A DNA stretch of 64,000 bases. Source: Sphaerisporangium siamense (lineage in GTDB: Bacteria; Actinomycetota; Actinomycetes; Streptosporangiales; Streptosporangiaceae). Made by a program: the position numbers and the translations under genes. Numbering within the stretch: the first letter of the stretch is position 1; each line of letters begins with the position of its first letter. Shown one piece after another: positions 1 to 9,100 of this stretch. The notes under the pieces were generated by a model. The model saw nothing but the letters and a program-made list of their open reading frames with translations, was not told the DNA's origin and did no database searches. The DNA is taken from positions 2,604,001-2,668,000 of the forward strand of contig NZ_JACHND010000001.1 in assembly GCF_014205275.1 (NCBI RefSeq), written 5' to 3'.

Positions 1-224
1 CCGGTGAAGTCGATCCCGACCCGCTTGGGGAAGCCGCGGCTCATGAGGGCGGTGACCGGTCGCAACCTGCCCGTCCGGCCAAGGAGCTCGCCGCCGTTGA
101 CGCTGACGGCGTGCACGCGTACCAGCGCCTCGCCGGGGCCGGGCTCCGGCTTCGGCGCCCTGCCCTCGTAGAGCACCTCAGGGGGGCCGTACCTGTCGAA
201 GAGCGCCGCGCGCATGTCGGTCAT
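1..224 (-). CDS. Medium-chain (zinc-type) alcohol dehydrogenase / quinone oxidoreductase, N-terminal part
   Basis: The reading frame starts at an ATG (224) and runs off the left edge, so only about 74 codons are present. The protein begins MTDMRAALFDRYGPPEVL and continues with a PEPGPGEALVRVHAVSVNGG stretch, the GroES-like opening typical of the MDR superfamily of NAD(P)H-dependent quinone oxidoreductases. It is divergent from a TetR-family regulator, and the shared intergenic region carries a palindromic operator, so the pair probably forms a ligand-induced detoxification unit. The catalytic domain lies outside the window, so substrate and zinc dependence cannot be judged. A second in-frame ATG three codons in (215) is an alternative start. 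Confidence 0.8.
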   Translation of the reverse strand, partial: MTDMRAALFDRYGPPEVLYEGRAPKPEPGPGEALVRVHAVSVNGGELLGRTGRLRPVTALMSRGFPKRVGIDFT

Positions 225-305
225 GGTGTGCCTCATCCGTTGTGGCCGGCCCGCGCCGGCCGTTGGTGTGCCCGTGCCGGGGAACGGCCGGGGGATGGGC
301 CGTCG

Positions 306-370
306 TAAGTGGACGACCCCATCCACTTGTTCGCACGCTAACACGCTAAACGGATGACCCCGTCCACTTA
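306..370. promoter_or_regulatory. Palindromic operator of the TetR/oxidoreductase pair
   Basis: AAGTGGA (307-313) faces TCCACTT (322-328), and TCCACTT recurs at 363-369. The outer arms TAAGTGGACG (306-315) and CGTCCACTTA (361-370) are perfect 10-bp inverted copies. The region lies between the divergent oxidoreductase and TetR genes, so it is the likely binding site of the TetR protein. This assignment is inferred from position and symmetry. Confidence 0.6.
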
Positions 371-386
371 GGCTAAAGTGAGAGGC

Positions 387-1058
387 ATGACCGCCCCGCC
401 GTCTCGGATCCCGCACGTCAAGGGGGCCGCCGGGGGCCTGCGCGCGGACGCCCGGCACAACCGCGAGCGCATCCTCGCCGCGGCCCGCGAGACCTTCGCC
501 GCCCACGGGCTCGACGTGCCGATGGCCGAGATCGCCCGGCGGGCCGGCGTCGGGGTCGCGACCCTCTACCGCCGCTTCCCCACCAAGGAGGCGCTGGTCA
601 CCGAGGCGTTCGCCGAGCAGTTCGCCGCGTGCGTCTCCGTCGTGGACGACGCGCTCGCCGACCCGGACCCGTGGCGCGCCTTCCGCGCGGTCATCGAGAA
701 GGTGTGCGTCATGCAGGCCGCCGACCGGGGCTTCACGGCGGCGTTCCTCACCGCGTTTCCGGACGCGGTCCCCTTCGAACGGGAACGCGCCCGCGCCGAG
801 CGGGGGCTGGCCGAGCTGGTACGGCGGGCCAAGGACGCCGGCCGGTTGCGCGCCGACTTCGTCATGGACGACCTCACCCTGCTGCTCATGGCCATCGGCG
901 GCGTCACGTCCGGGTCGCCGGAGACCGCGGTGGCCGCCTGCCGCCGATTCGTGGCCTACCTCCTGCAGGCGTTCGGCGCCGATCCCGCCGAGAGCCCCGG
1001 CCCCCTGCCTCCGGCCCCGTCCCTGGAACTGCGCCGGCTCTTCCGCCCCGACGCCTGA
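387..1058 (+). CDS. TetR/AcrR family transcriptional regulator
   Basis: A 223-residue protein with an N-terminal TetR helix-turn-helix: the stretch RERILAAARETFAAHG leads into EIARRAGVGVATLYRRF (about residues 25-65), followed by a helical C-terminal ligand/dimer domain. The ATG at 387 is taken as start; an in-frame GTG at 378 would add three residues. No good Shine-Dalgarno sequence precedes either, and TAGGCT (370-375) could be a -10 element for a leaderless transcript. It is divergent from an MDR oxidoreductase and flanked by a palindromic operator, so it probably represses that gene and itself. The ligand is unknown. Confidence 0.9.
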   Translation: MTAPPSRIPHVKGAAGGLRADARHNRERILAAARETFAAHGLDVPMAEIARRAGVGVATLYRRFPTKEALVTEAFAEQFAACVSVVDDALADPDPWRAFRAVIEKVCVMQAADRGFTAAFLTAFPDAVPFERERARAERGLAELVRRAKDAGRLRADFVMDDLTLLLMAIGGVTSGSPETAVAACRRFVAYLLQAFGADPAESPGPLPPAPSLELRRLFRPDA

Positions 1059-1070
1059 GCCGTCCCGGAG

Positions 1071-1445
1071 CTACGCGGGAGGACCGGCGGGGCGGTGGTC
1101 CGGCCGCGCGCGCTGCCAGGGCAGGCGGCCTTCCAGTTCGACGCCGAGGGAGAAGCTGAGGAAGGTCCTGACGGCCACGATGACGGCGAGGACGCCCACG
1201 CTCTGGAAGGTGGGCGAGATGGCGACGGTGCGGATGATGTCCCCGGCGACCAGGAACTCCAGGCCGAGGAGGATCGCCTTGCCGAGGCGCAGGCGGTACT
1301 CGCGGTAGAGGTCGGGCGCGGGGGAGCGGCGGAGTACTCGGGAGACGTACGTCACCGTCGCGGCCAGCGCGCCGACGACGATCACCGCCACACCGGCGAG
1401 GTCGATGGCCTTCCCGGTGCCCTCGACGACTGCCGCGAAGTCCAT
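1071..1445 (-). CDS. DUF1622 family membrane protein
   Basis: A 124-residue protein starting MDFAAVVEGTGKAIDLAGVA at the ATG at 1445, with a G-rich stretch about 7 nt upstream as possible ribosome binding site. Three hydrophobic helices are visible (about residues 13-33, 55-75 and 85-105), separated by short basic loops such as YREYRLRLGK. This arrangement matches the DUF1622 family of small integral membrane proteins of unknown function. It converges on the TetR gene with 12 bp between stops. No partner gene suggests a role. Confidence 0.75.
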   Translation of the reverse strand: MDFAAVVEGTGKAIDLAGVAVIVVGALAATVTYVSRVLRRSPAPDLYREYRLRLGKAILLGLEFLVAGDIIRTVAISPTFQSVGVLAVIVAVRTFLSFSLGVELEGRLPWQRARPDHRPAGPPA

Positions 1446-1738
1446 GCGCGCCCCCGGTGCCTCGCCGTCCGGTCCGCAGGTGCGGTGGTGCCGATCCGTG
1501 CCGATCCATTTCGTCGGCGTGATCCGAATTCTGCCAGGGTGTGGTTCACGGCGAGGGCAAGCCGTTCGCGTGTCCTGGGGAGCCGTCCCGGAGGTGCGGA
1601 TCCGGGCGCGAAGCCGTGGCGGACCTGGGATCATGTGGGAACCGATATCGATCTCGTCCTTATATGAGTATTAGACATAGGTGGATATGTTCTGCTTTGC
1701 TCTCTTTTTCTGGCGGGCGAGTGGCAAGGAAGGGCGCA

Positions 1739-4015
1739 GTGCGGGGTGGTGAGCGGCAGGGGGCCGCGTCGAAGATCGGTCGGCTTCTGGCCATGGGGGT
1801 GGCGGGCGGCGTGCTCGTCGCGGGGGTCGCGTTGCCCGCGGTGGGAGGTGCGGGCTTCGGGCTGGTCTCGGCGGTGGACGAGGTGAACCTCACGCCCGAG
1901 GAGCTCTCCGAGCCACCGCCGGCCGAGGTCTCGGTCGTGCAGGACGCCAAGGGGCACGAGATCGCCCGGTTCTACGAGCAGTACCGCGAGACCGTGAAGC
2001 TCGACGACATCGCGCCGATCATGCGGACGGCGATCGTCTCGATCGAGGACTACCGGTTCTACGAGCACGGCGCGATCGACATCGAGGGCACGGTGCGCGC
2101 GCTGGCCACGAACCTGAAGTCCGGCGGGGTGAGCCAGGGCGGGTCGAGCATCACCCAGCAGTACGTGAAGCAGGTCCTGCTGAACGCGGCCACCACCGAG
2201 AAGGAGAAGAACCAGGCGCTGGAGGCCAGCTACGCCCGCAAGCTCAAGGAGCTGCGGTACGCGATGGGCGTCGAGCAGAAGTACACCAAGGACGAGATCC
2301 TCGCCAAGTACCTCAACATCGCCTACTTCGGGGCGGGCGCGTACGGGGTGGAGGCCGCGGCCAAGCGGTTCTTCGGCGTCGGCGCCAAGGAGTTGACGCT
2401 GCCGCAGGCGGCCACGCTCGCCGGCGCCGTGCAGGACCCGAACGCCACCGACCCCAACCTGGGCAAGAAGCAGCGCCAGCGCCTGCTGGACCGCAGGAAC
2501 GTCGTGCTGGCTCGCATGGCGGAGCTGGGCAAGATCACCCAGGCCGAGGCGACGCGGGCGAAGGCCACCAAGCTCGGCTACAAGGGGACAAAGCTTCCCG
2601 GCGGCTGTGAGAGCAGCAAATATCCGTACTTCTGCATCTACGTCCGCAACGAGATCCTGAGCAACCCCGACTTCGGCGCGACGACCAAGGACCGGGTGGC
2701 CCTCCTCAACCGCGGCGGCCTCACGATCAAGACCACGATCGACCCCGCCATGCAGGCCGCGGCCGAGAAGGCGGTCAGGAAGTGGGTCCGCCCCTCGGAC
2801 AACCCCGTCGCGGCCGAGGCCCTGGTCCGGCCCGGCACCGGAGAGATCAAGGCCATGGCGGCCAGCCGCGAGTACGGCCGCAGCAGGGCCCGCAACGAGA
2901 TCTCCTACAACGTCGTCGCGGACGCGGCGCACGGCGGCGGCGTCGGCTTCCAGGCCGGTTCGACCTTCAAGACGTTCACGCTGCTCACCGCCCTGAAGCA
3001 GGGCTACAAGATCGACGACGGCATCAGCGCGGGCGCCGGGTTCCGCGCCTCCGGCTACTCGGCGTTCAAGAACTGCAAGGGCCAGAGCATCGGCGACCCG
3101 TCGCACACCGTCACCAACGACGAGGGCTCGCCGGGCTGGAAGACGCTCCAGACCGGCACCTGGCAGTCGGTGAACACGTTCTTCATGGAGCTGGAGCAGC
3201 GCGTCGGGCTCTGCAACGTGGTCAAGACCGCCGAGTCGCTCGGCATCCACCGCTCCGACGGCGACAAGCTGCAGGAGTACGAGACGTTCACGCTCGGCAT
3301 CAACGAGATGGACCCGGTGACCGTGGCCAACGCCTACGCCGCGATCGCCGCGCGCGGCCGGTACTGCGCGCCCACGGCCATCACCCAGATCACCGACAGG
3401 AACGGCGAGACCACCGCCTACGACCCCAAGTGCCGCCAGGTGATGGACCCCGAGGTCGCCGACGCCGCGGCCGACGTGCTGTCCGGCGTGTTCACCAAGG
3501 GCACGATGCGGGCCGTGGGCGGCATCGGCCGGGACGCCGCGGGCAAGACCGGCACGACGGACGACTACGCGAGCGCGTGGTTCGCCGGGTTCACCCCCGA
3601 CCTCGCCGCGGCGGTCAGCATCGGCGACCCCCGGGGCTCCCAGCGGCACAAGCTGATCGGCGTCACCATCGGCGGGCGCTACTACGGGTCGGTGTTCGGC
3701 GCGAGCATCCCCGGTCCCATCTGGAAGGAGACGATGCTCGCCGCGCTCAGGAACGTCGAGCCGGCGTCGTTCACGCCGATCGACTCCAGCCGGTTCGGCG
3801 GCTGCGGCCAGAGCTGCCGGCCCGAGAGTTCCGTGGACGAGGAGCCGGACGAGGACACCCCGCGGGGCCGTGGCGGACGTGACGAGCCGGAGGCCCGGAA
3901 CGGCCCGGACACCAGGAACACCAAGAACGACAAACCCGACAAGCCCGGCAAGCCCGAGAGGAAGAACGCGAACGGCAGGGGCGTCGTGGAGAACCCGCGC
4001 GACGGGGACGGCTGA
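1739..4015 (+). CDS. Class A penicillin-binding protein (transglycosylase-transpeptidase)
   Basis: A bifunctional peptidoglycan synthase of 758 residues from the chosen GTG (1739), which follows an AAGGAAGGG ribosome binding site (1726-1734); in-frame starts at 1664 and 1721 are alternatives. One N-terminal membrane helix (about residues 17-45) anchors it. The GT51 glycosyltransferase domain shows EDYRFYEHGAID (E103) and GGSSITQQYVKQ. The transpeptidase domain has the SxxK motif GSTFK (S408), SVN (S477) and KTGT (K603). The last ~70 residues are charged, rich in D, E, R and K, and probably disordered. It acts outside the membrane on lipid II and nascent glycan strands. The nearly 300 bp upstream (1446-1738) hold no convincing gene but include AT-rich promoter-like sequence near 1655-1690. 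Confidence 0.93.
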   Translation: MRGGERQGAASKIGRLLAMGVAGGVLVAGVALPAVGGAGFGLVSAVDEVNLTPEELSEPPPAEVSVVQDAKGHEIARFYEQYRETVKLDDIAPIMRTAIVSIEDYRFYEHGAIDIEGTVRALATNLKSGGVSQGGSSITQQYVKQVLLNAATTEKEKNQALEASYARKLKELRYAMGVEQKYTKDEILAKYLNIAYFGAGAYGVEAAAKRFFGVGAKELTLPQAATLAGAVQDPNATDPNLGKKQRQRLLDRRNVVLARMAELGKITQAEATRAKATKLGYKGTKLPGGCESSKYPYFCIYVRNEILSNPDFGATTKDRVALLNRGGLTIKTTIDPAMQAAAEKAVRKWVRPSDNPVAAEALVRPGTGEIKAMAASREYGRSRARNEISYNVVADAAHGGGVGFQAGSTFKTFTLLTALKQGYKIDDGISAGAGFRASGYSAFKNCKGQSIGDPSHTVTNDEGSPGWKTLQTGTWQSVNTFFMELEQRVGLCNVVKTAESLGIHRSDGDKLQEYETFTLGINEMDPVTVANAYAAIAARGRYCAPTAITQITDRNGETTAYDPKCRQVMDPEVADAAADVLSGVFTKGTMRAVGGIGRDAAGKTGTTDDYASAWFAGFTPDLAAAVSIGDPRGSQRHKLIGVTIGGRYYGSVFGASIPGPIWKETMLAALRNVEPASFTPIDSSRFGGCGQSCRPESSVDEEPDEDTPRGRGGRDEPEARNGPDTRNTKNDKPDKPGKPERKNANGRGVVENPRDGDG

Positions 4016-4680
4016 GGCCCGCTCCGGCGTCCCGGATGCCCTTCTTTCGGGACTTCGGAGCACATTCGGCACATGTGTCACTTCAGTGACGCCGGGTGAG
4101 GTATCCCAGGTGGGACGACGGTGGTGATCCGGACATCCCGACCAAGGGAAGTGGGCGGGTAGTAAGGCGTGGCCGTCAGGTAATCCAGATGCGATCGTTC
4201 GGGCGCGTACTCTCCTCTATTTGGGTCGGTTGTGCGCCCCTGCGAGGGTCGGCGGCCGTTGGTACGGCCGCCTGGCGTCGTCGCGCGCGGGCGGCCCGCT
4301 GGAAGGGAGGTCTGTGCGTGCGGACGTGTCGCAGTCTCGCGACCGATCCTTCCCCCTTCGTTCCCCGCCTCTGTAGTACGCCGCCTTTATGGCGTTTTTG
4401 CGTCTGGTGCGAGCTTTGTCCCTAATGCGAACTTTGTCGCGGAGGTCAGAAGTGGCTCGCGGAGCGGACGGCAGCCCTTGTGTGCTGGGCGAACAGGCGG
4501 TCACCTGCCGGAAAGCGGAGGAAGACCGACTTGGTCTGCTACGGCGATGCCTGCAGCATGGGCGTGGCTTTCCTGGAACAATTGGTGAGACGGCTAAAGT
4601 GAATACTTCACCATGGATAACAGGATCGATAGTAAGACGACAGCGCGCCAGCCGGGGGGATCGGCGCGAGCGGAGGCGTG
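4016..4680. other. Long intergenic region upstream of the secretion cluster
   Basis: About 665 bp without a convincing gene. It holds a palindrome at 4077-4090 (GTCACT, two bases, AGTGAC); a terminator-like hairpin with a T-tract at 4378-4399 (ACGCC loop GGCGT then TTTT); two direct copies of GCGARCTTTGTC at 4409-4420 and 4427-4438; a strong GGAGGT (4441-4446) followed by GTG at 4452; and a dyad GTGAA-TAC-TTCAC at 4599-4611. A frame from GTG 4452 runs to 4775 but overlaps the next gene by 95 bp and loses third-position GC bias; a competing frame stopping at 4602 has better bias but no well-placed start. The region looks like a regulated leader for the downstream cluster. Confidence 0.5.
4378..4399 (+). 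terminator. Intrinsic terminator or attenuator-like hairpin
   Basis: ACGCC (4378-4382) pairs with GGCGT (4391-4395) across an 8-nt loop and is followed at once by a run of T, which is unusual in this GC-rich DNA. It lies about 360 bp after the penicillin-binding protein stop and about 50 bp before the GGAGGT element, so it may end upstream transcription or attenuate the secretion operon. The stem is short. Confidence 0.4.
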
Positions 4681-5697
4681 ATGGCTCGCAGGTCAAACGT
4701 CCAGCACGGTCCGCGGACCGCTGGCGAACCCGAGCATTCGACGTACCCTCCCTCGCCGTACGACCCCGACCCTGAGCGCGTGCCGGTGCGCAGGGGCGCG
4801 GTTCGCCGCGGCGGTTGGTCCGGTGGGGGCGGGCGTTGGCTGGTTTGGACGGGCAGGGTCGTCTTGTGGGCCCTGATCGTCGTCATCGTGGTCAACGGCG
4901 TGCGGGCGCCGATCGAACGGCTCACCGAGAGTGACACGCCCACGGGCACGACGGCGACCCCGACGGGTTCCGGTTTTCCCGAGGCGGCGGCCTCGGCGTT
5001 CGCGAGTCAGTTCGCGGCGGCGTACCTGAACTTCGACGGCGCGAAGCCGGACGAGCGCGCCGACCGGCTGAAGCCGTTCCTTCCCGAGGGCGCCGACCGT
5101 CAAATGGGGTGGAATGGTTTCGGCAGGCTGTCCGCCGGAACTTTCCAGCTATCGGACATCGAGGTGCAGGACGCGCAAAATGCCGTCGTAACGGTATTCG
5201 CGCAATCGGGATCGCAGCGCTGGAGGCTTTCCGTCCCGGTTTATACCGCGGATGGGAAATTCGTGGTTTCCGGCCAGCCGGCCCTGCTGCCCGCCGGCGG
5301 CCCCGCGGGCCTGCCCGCCACCGCCGAGCCGGAGCACGACGACACGGCGGAGGCCGAGCTGCGCCCGCAGCTCGAAAGCTTCTTCAAGGCCTACGCGCAG
5401 GGCGACGCCACACAACTGCAGCGGTACGTCGTCACGGGCGTCACGCTGGAGGGCTTCGGCAACAAGCTCACGCTGGAGGAGCTGAAGAGCGTCAGCGCCC
5501 CGCCCGGAGGGACCAGGCGCGAGGTCACCGCCGTCGTCGTGTGGGGCGTTCCCACGACGGCCACGCCGTCGCCGGTGCCGACCAATCCCGCCGCGCAGTC
5601 GGCGGGCCTGGAGCAGGCCTACCGTCTCACGGTCGAGAAGCAGGGCGACAACTGGTACATCAGGGACATCCGCGGCGCGACCCGGTCCACCGGATGA
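4681..5697 (+). CDS. TcpC/VirB8-like conjugal transfer family protein
   Basis: A 338-residue bitopic membrane protein. The ATG at 4681 sits 4 nt after GGAGG; a GTG three bases earlier is too close to that site. The N-terminus is cytoplasmic, basic and Gly/Pro-rich, one membrane helix spans about residues 54-74, and the rest is extracellular. Two tandem alpha/beta modules of the NTF2-like type (about residues 95-200 and 220-335) match the architecture known for TcpC and Orf13 of Tn916, the VirB8 counterparts of Gram-positive type IV secretion. Family knowledge places it in the membrane-wall part of the translocation channel. It heads a cluster in the order TcpC, TcpD, TcpE, VirB4, VirB6, wall hydrolase. 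Domain borders are estimates. Confidence 0.8.
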   Translation: MARRSNVQHGPRTAGEPEHSTYPPSPYDPDPERVPVRRGAVRRGGWSGGGGRWLVWTGRVVLWALIVVIVVNGVRAPIERLTESDTPTGTTATPTGSGFPEAAASAFASQFAAAYLNFDGAKPDERADRLKPFLPEGADRQMGWNGFGRLSAGTFQLSDIEVQDAQNAVVTVFAQSGSQRWRLSVPVYTADGKFVVSGQPALLPAGGPAGLPATAEPEHDDTAEAELRPQLESFFKAYAQGDATQLQRYVVTGVTLEGFGNKLTLEELKSVSAPPGGTRREVTAVVVWGVPTTATPSPVPTNPAAQSAGLEQAYRLTVEKQGDNWYIRDIRGATRSTG

Positions 5698-5799
5698 GGC
5701 CGGGAGCCGCCATGACGAGCGAGGGAGCCGAGAAGGTAACGCGACGACGCGGGACCCTGGAGCGGCCCGTCGGCGCGACCACAAGCAGGAGGACGGAAG

Positions 5800-6096
5800 T
5801 TGATTCTTAAGGTCATCGTTGAGAACGCGGTCGAGGCCCTGGCGCCCACGGCGCCGGCCACGCCGCCGCCCGCCGGGGTCAACACCGCGGGCCTCGCAGA
5901 CTTCCTGCGGAAGTTCTTCGCCCCGCTGTTCCTGGTCGTGGTGTCAGTCGTGGCGATTTTCTTCCTCTTCACGAGAGAGATCACCAGGTTCGTCCAGTTC
6001 ATCATTCTGGCCGTGGCCATCGGTGTGATCTTCTACGTGCCCAACGTCATCGAGGTGACGGCCAAGGCCATCGCGGGGGCGCTCGGCATCAAGTGA
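5800..6096 (+). CDS. Small two-helix membrane protein, TcpD-like position
   Basis: A 98-residue protein whose start is the rare TTG at 5800, fixed by an AGGAGG ribosome binding site (5787-5792) 7 nt upstream; no ATG or GTG fits. A Pro/Ala-rich N-terminal stretch is followed by two membrane helices (about residues 43-65 and 67-87, including FLVVVSVVAIFFLF and FIILAVAIGVIFYV) and a short tail. Size, topology and position between the TcpC-like and TcpE-like genes agree with TcpD of Clostridium perfringens pCW3-type systems. A VirB2/pilin-like subunit is another possibility that sequence alone cannot settle. Confidence 0.72.
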   Translation: MILKVIVENAVEALAPTAPATPPPAGVNTAGLADFLRKFFAPLFLVVVSVVAIFFLFTREITRFVQFIILAVAIGVIFYVPNVIEVTAKAIAGALGIK

Positions 6097-6134
6097 GCGT
6101 GATCGCGTGGCTGTGACTGGGAGAGGAGGATCGG

Positions 6135-9100
6135 ATGGACCTGCCTACCTATACCAATATCTGGCGAATTGAGAAGCGGCTCTACAAGCTGTACGACCTT
6201 CGGCTGCCGATGCCGCTTCCGATCGTCTGGGTCGGTGTGTTCCTGGGAGTGCTGGTCCCGTGGTCGGTCCTCCTGGCACTCGTCGGGGTCCCCTTCGAGT
6301 CGCCCTGGCACGTCCTCTTCATCGTGCCTCCGGGCATCGTCACCTGGCTGTCCACCCGTCCGGTGATCGAGAGCAAGCGGCTCAACGAGCTGCTCCAGTC
6401 GCAGATCCGCTACCTCGGCGAGCCGAAGACCTGGTGCCGCCTGGCGCCGGCCGAGGAGTCCGACGAGATCGCGTTCACGGCCAAGGTGTGGCGCGCGGCC
6501 CCGGGCACGGCCCGCCGCGCCGCCACGGTCAGCGTCAAGCCGTCCGCCGCCACGGCCGCGTCCGGGGCCGCCAAGTCCCGGCGCGGCACGCGGGCCAAGC
6601 CCAAGCACACCGCTCCCCGGCGCCGGCCCCTGGAGGCGTGGAGCTCCGCCGCCCGTCAGGCCCCGTCGCTGAAGCGGCGCGAGGCTCTGCCCGGCGAGGT
6701 CCGCCCCGCCGTGGCCGCGGTCACCACACTCCCGGTCTCCGAAGCCCCCGCCCTCGTCCCCGGCACCCGCACCCCCGAGCCGGTCAAGGAGCACGCCTCC
6801 GAGGCCGCCCACGAGCACGCCTTCGAGAGCACCCACGAGCACGCCTCCGAGGCCGCTCGGGAGCGCGTGTCCGAGGGCGCCCGCAAGCGTGTGCCCGAGG
6901 GTGTTCGCGAGCGCGCGTTCGAGGGCGCCCGGGAGCGTGTGCCCGAAGGGGCTCGGAGGCGCGGTTCGGAAGGGGCCGCAGGACGTCCGTCCCAGGGAAG
7001 CCGGGCGCGTGCGGGGGAAGGCGCCCGGGTGACTCTGACCGGGACGGCCCTGCCGCCCGGCGCCCAGATTCCAAGCCTGCCCCCCGCGCCGGGCCTGCCC
7101 CCCGCGCCGGGCCAGGTCCCCGCGCCGGGACGCGTGCCGGGGCGGCCGGTGGAAGGCCCCGCGCCGGAACGGCTCCCCGATGTGCTCCGCGGGGACCGTC
7201 TGGTGGCCTCCTCTCCGCCCGCCCTGCGCGAACCCGCCACCGACTCCCCGGCACACACCGGGGAATCCCCCGCCCCCGCTCACCCCGTCACGTCGAAGTC
7301 GGATGCCGAGCCTCCGACCCCGGTCGAGGAACCGCCCTCGGCCGCGGCCCCCGCGTCTACCGCACCCCCCGCGCCGACTGTGGCCTCTTCGGCGTCCGGG
7401 GCCGCTGTGGAGTCCTCACCAGCGGGTCCGACTTCCGAGGCTCAGCCGGAGGCGGGGCCGGTGCGGGAAGCCGGTGCTCCCGCGCCGATCGGGACGGAGG
7501 CGCTTCGCCGGCTGCGCAGGCTCGCGGCCTCCGCGGAGAACCGGGAGACGCTGGAACCGCGCACGGTCCCCAGCGAGTCCGAGCGCCTGGCGTCCCACGA
7601 GTGGCCCGAGCCGGGCCGTACGCTCCCGACGCCGTCCCACGACCGCGCCCTGCCCCCACCGCGGCTCGCCCCGGTCCCTCCCACCACCCCCTCCCAGGCA
7701 CCGGACCCGGCCGCCACTCCGGCACCTGAGTCGATCGCCACGCCCACTCCCGAGCTTGAGCCGGCCCCCGCTCCCGCGCCTGAGCCGGCCGACACTCCCG
7801 TGCCTGCACCGGCTGCCACGCCACCCCGTGTGACGGAGCCGACCACCACGCCGTCTCATGTGGCCGAGCCGACCACCACGCCGTCTCATGTGGCCGAGCC
7901 GACCACCACGCCCTCTCACATGACCGAGCCGGCCGTAACGCCCTCGCACGTGCCGGAGCCGGCGCGGGAGCCGGTTGTGCGGTCGTTGGAGCCGGTGGCC
8001 GAGGCGTCGCCTCGTGCGGCGGAGGTGGCCGCGGACGAGACGCGTGCCGGGGACGCCGCGCAGCGGTCTCCTGCCGAGACCCTCGGTAGCCGATCCGCCG
8101 AGACCCTGGCGGATGTTCCCCCCGAGACCCTTGGGGACGTTCCCGCCGAGACCTTGGGGGACGTGCCCGTCGAGGCGCGGGCGCCGCGTCGGAGCGGTGG
8201 GCTGGCGGTGGACGGGCGGGAGCAGCACCGCAAGGGGCAGCCGCCGCGCGCCGCGACGCCGCGCGAGCGGAGCCGCGAGGTGTTCGCCCCCCGCCCCGTC
8301 TCTCCCGGGCGCGAGGCGCCGCCCCTGTCGATCCGCGCGGTTCCGGCGGCGGGCGCCGGGGCGGACCCGGCGGTGCCGTCCGTGCCCGTGCCCGGTCCCC
8401 GGGCGGGCGGCGAGCCTCGCGTGCGGCGCGTCGAGTCCGTCGTCGGACGTGACCAGACGGGCGGCTGGCGCCGCCTGGCCCAGGTCGTCGTGGGCGGCGG
8501 GGCCCCGAGCCGCAACGACGGCATCGAGGCCGACGAGGCCCGCGCCAGGACCGTGCTCACCGGCAGCCGCCGCGTCGTCGTGCTCGGCTGCACGGGCGGG
8601 GCGGGGCAGACCATGACCACGCTGATGCTGGGCCACACCCTCGCCCGCTACCGCGAGGACCGCGTGCTCGCCGTGGACGCCAACACCGGCGAGAACACGC
8701 TCACCGGCCGTATCGCGGCCGACTCCCCCGAGACGCTGACCTCCCTGATGGCCGGGCTGGACGGCGTGAGCGGCTATCTGAGCATGCGCGCCTACACCAC
8801 CCGCTGCGAATCCGGCCTGGAGGTCGTCGGCGCGGACGCGGACGCCGGCGCCGCGCGCAGGCTCGCCGACCGCCGCCTGTTCTCCGACGAGCGCATCGCC
8901 CGCGCGATGCGGGTGCTCGACCGGCACTACCGGCTGATCCTGGTGGACCCCGCCGCGGCGGTGGCCGCGCGCATGCTGGCGTACGCCGACCAGCTCATCC
9001 TGGTGGCCCCGGCCAGCGAGGACGCCCCGGACGCGGTGGCGATGACCTTCGACTGGCTCGACGGGCAGACCACGGCCGAGCTGAGGCGGCGTTCGATCAT

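Noticed and set aside
1631-4081. Long open frame antisense to the penicillin-binding protein
   Set aside because: It mirrors the sense gene's codon bias, has repetitive Arg/Val/Leu-rich composition and no family motifs; it is a GC-rich shadow.
4452-4775. Possible small gene after a perfect GGAGGT
   Set aside because: It overlaps the tcpC-like gene by 95 bp, loses third-position GC bias and resembles no family; kept only as a possible leader peptide.
7836-7955. Regular 30-nt repeats considered as a CRISPR-like array
   Set aside because: They are contiguous, in frame, without spacers and encode a proline-rich linker.
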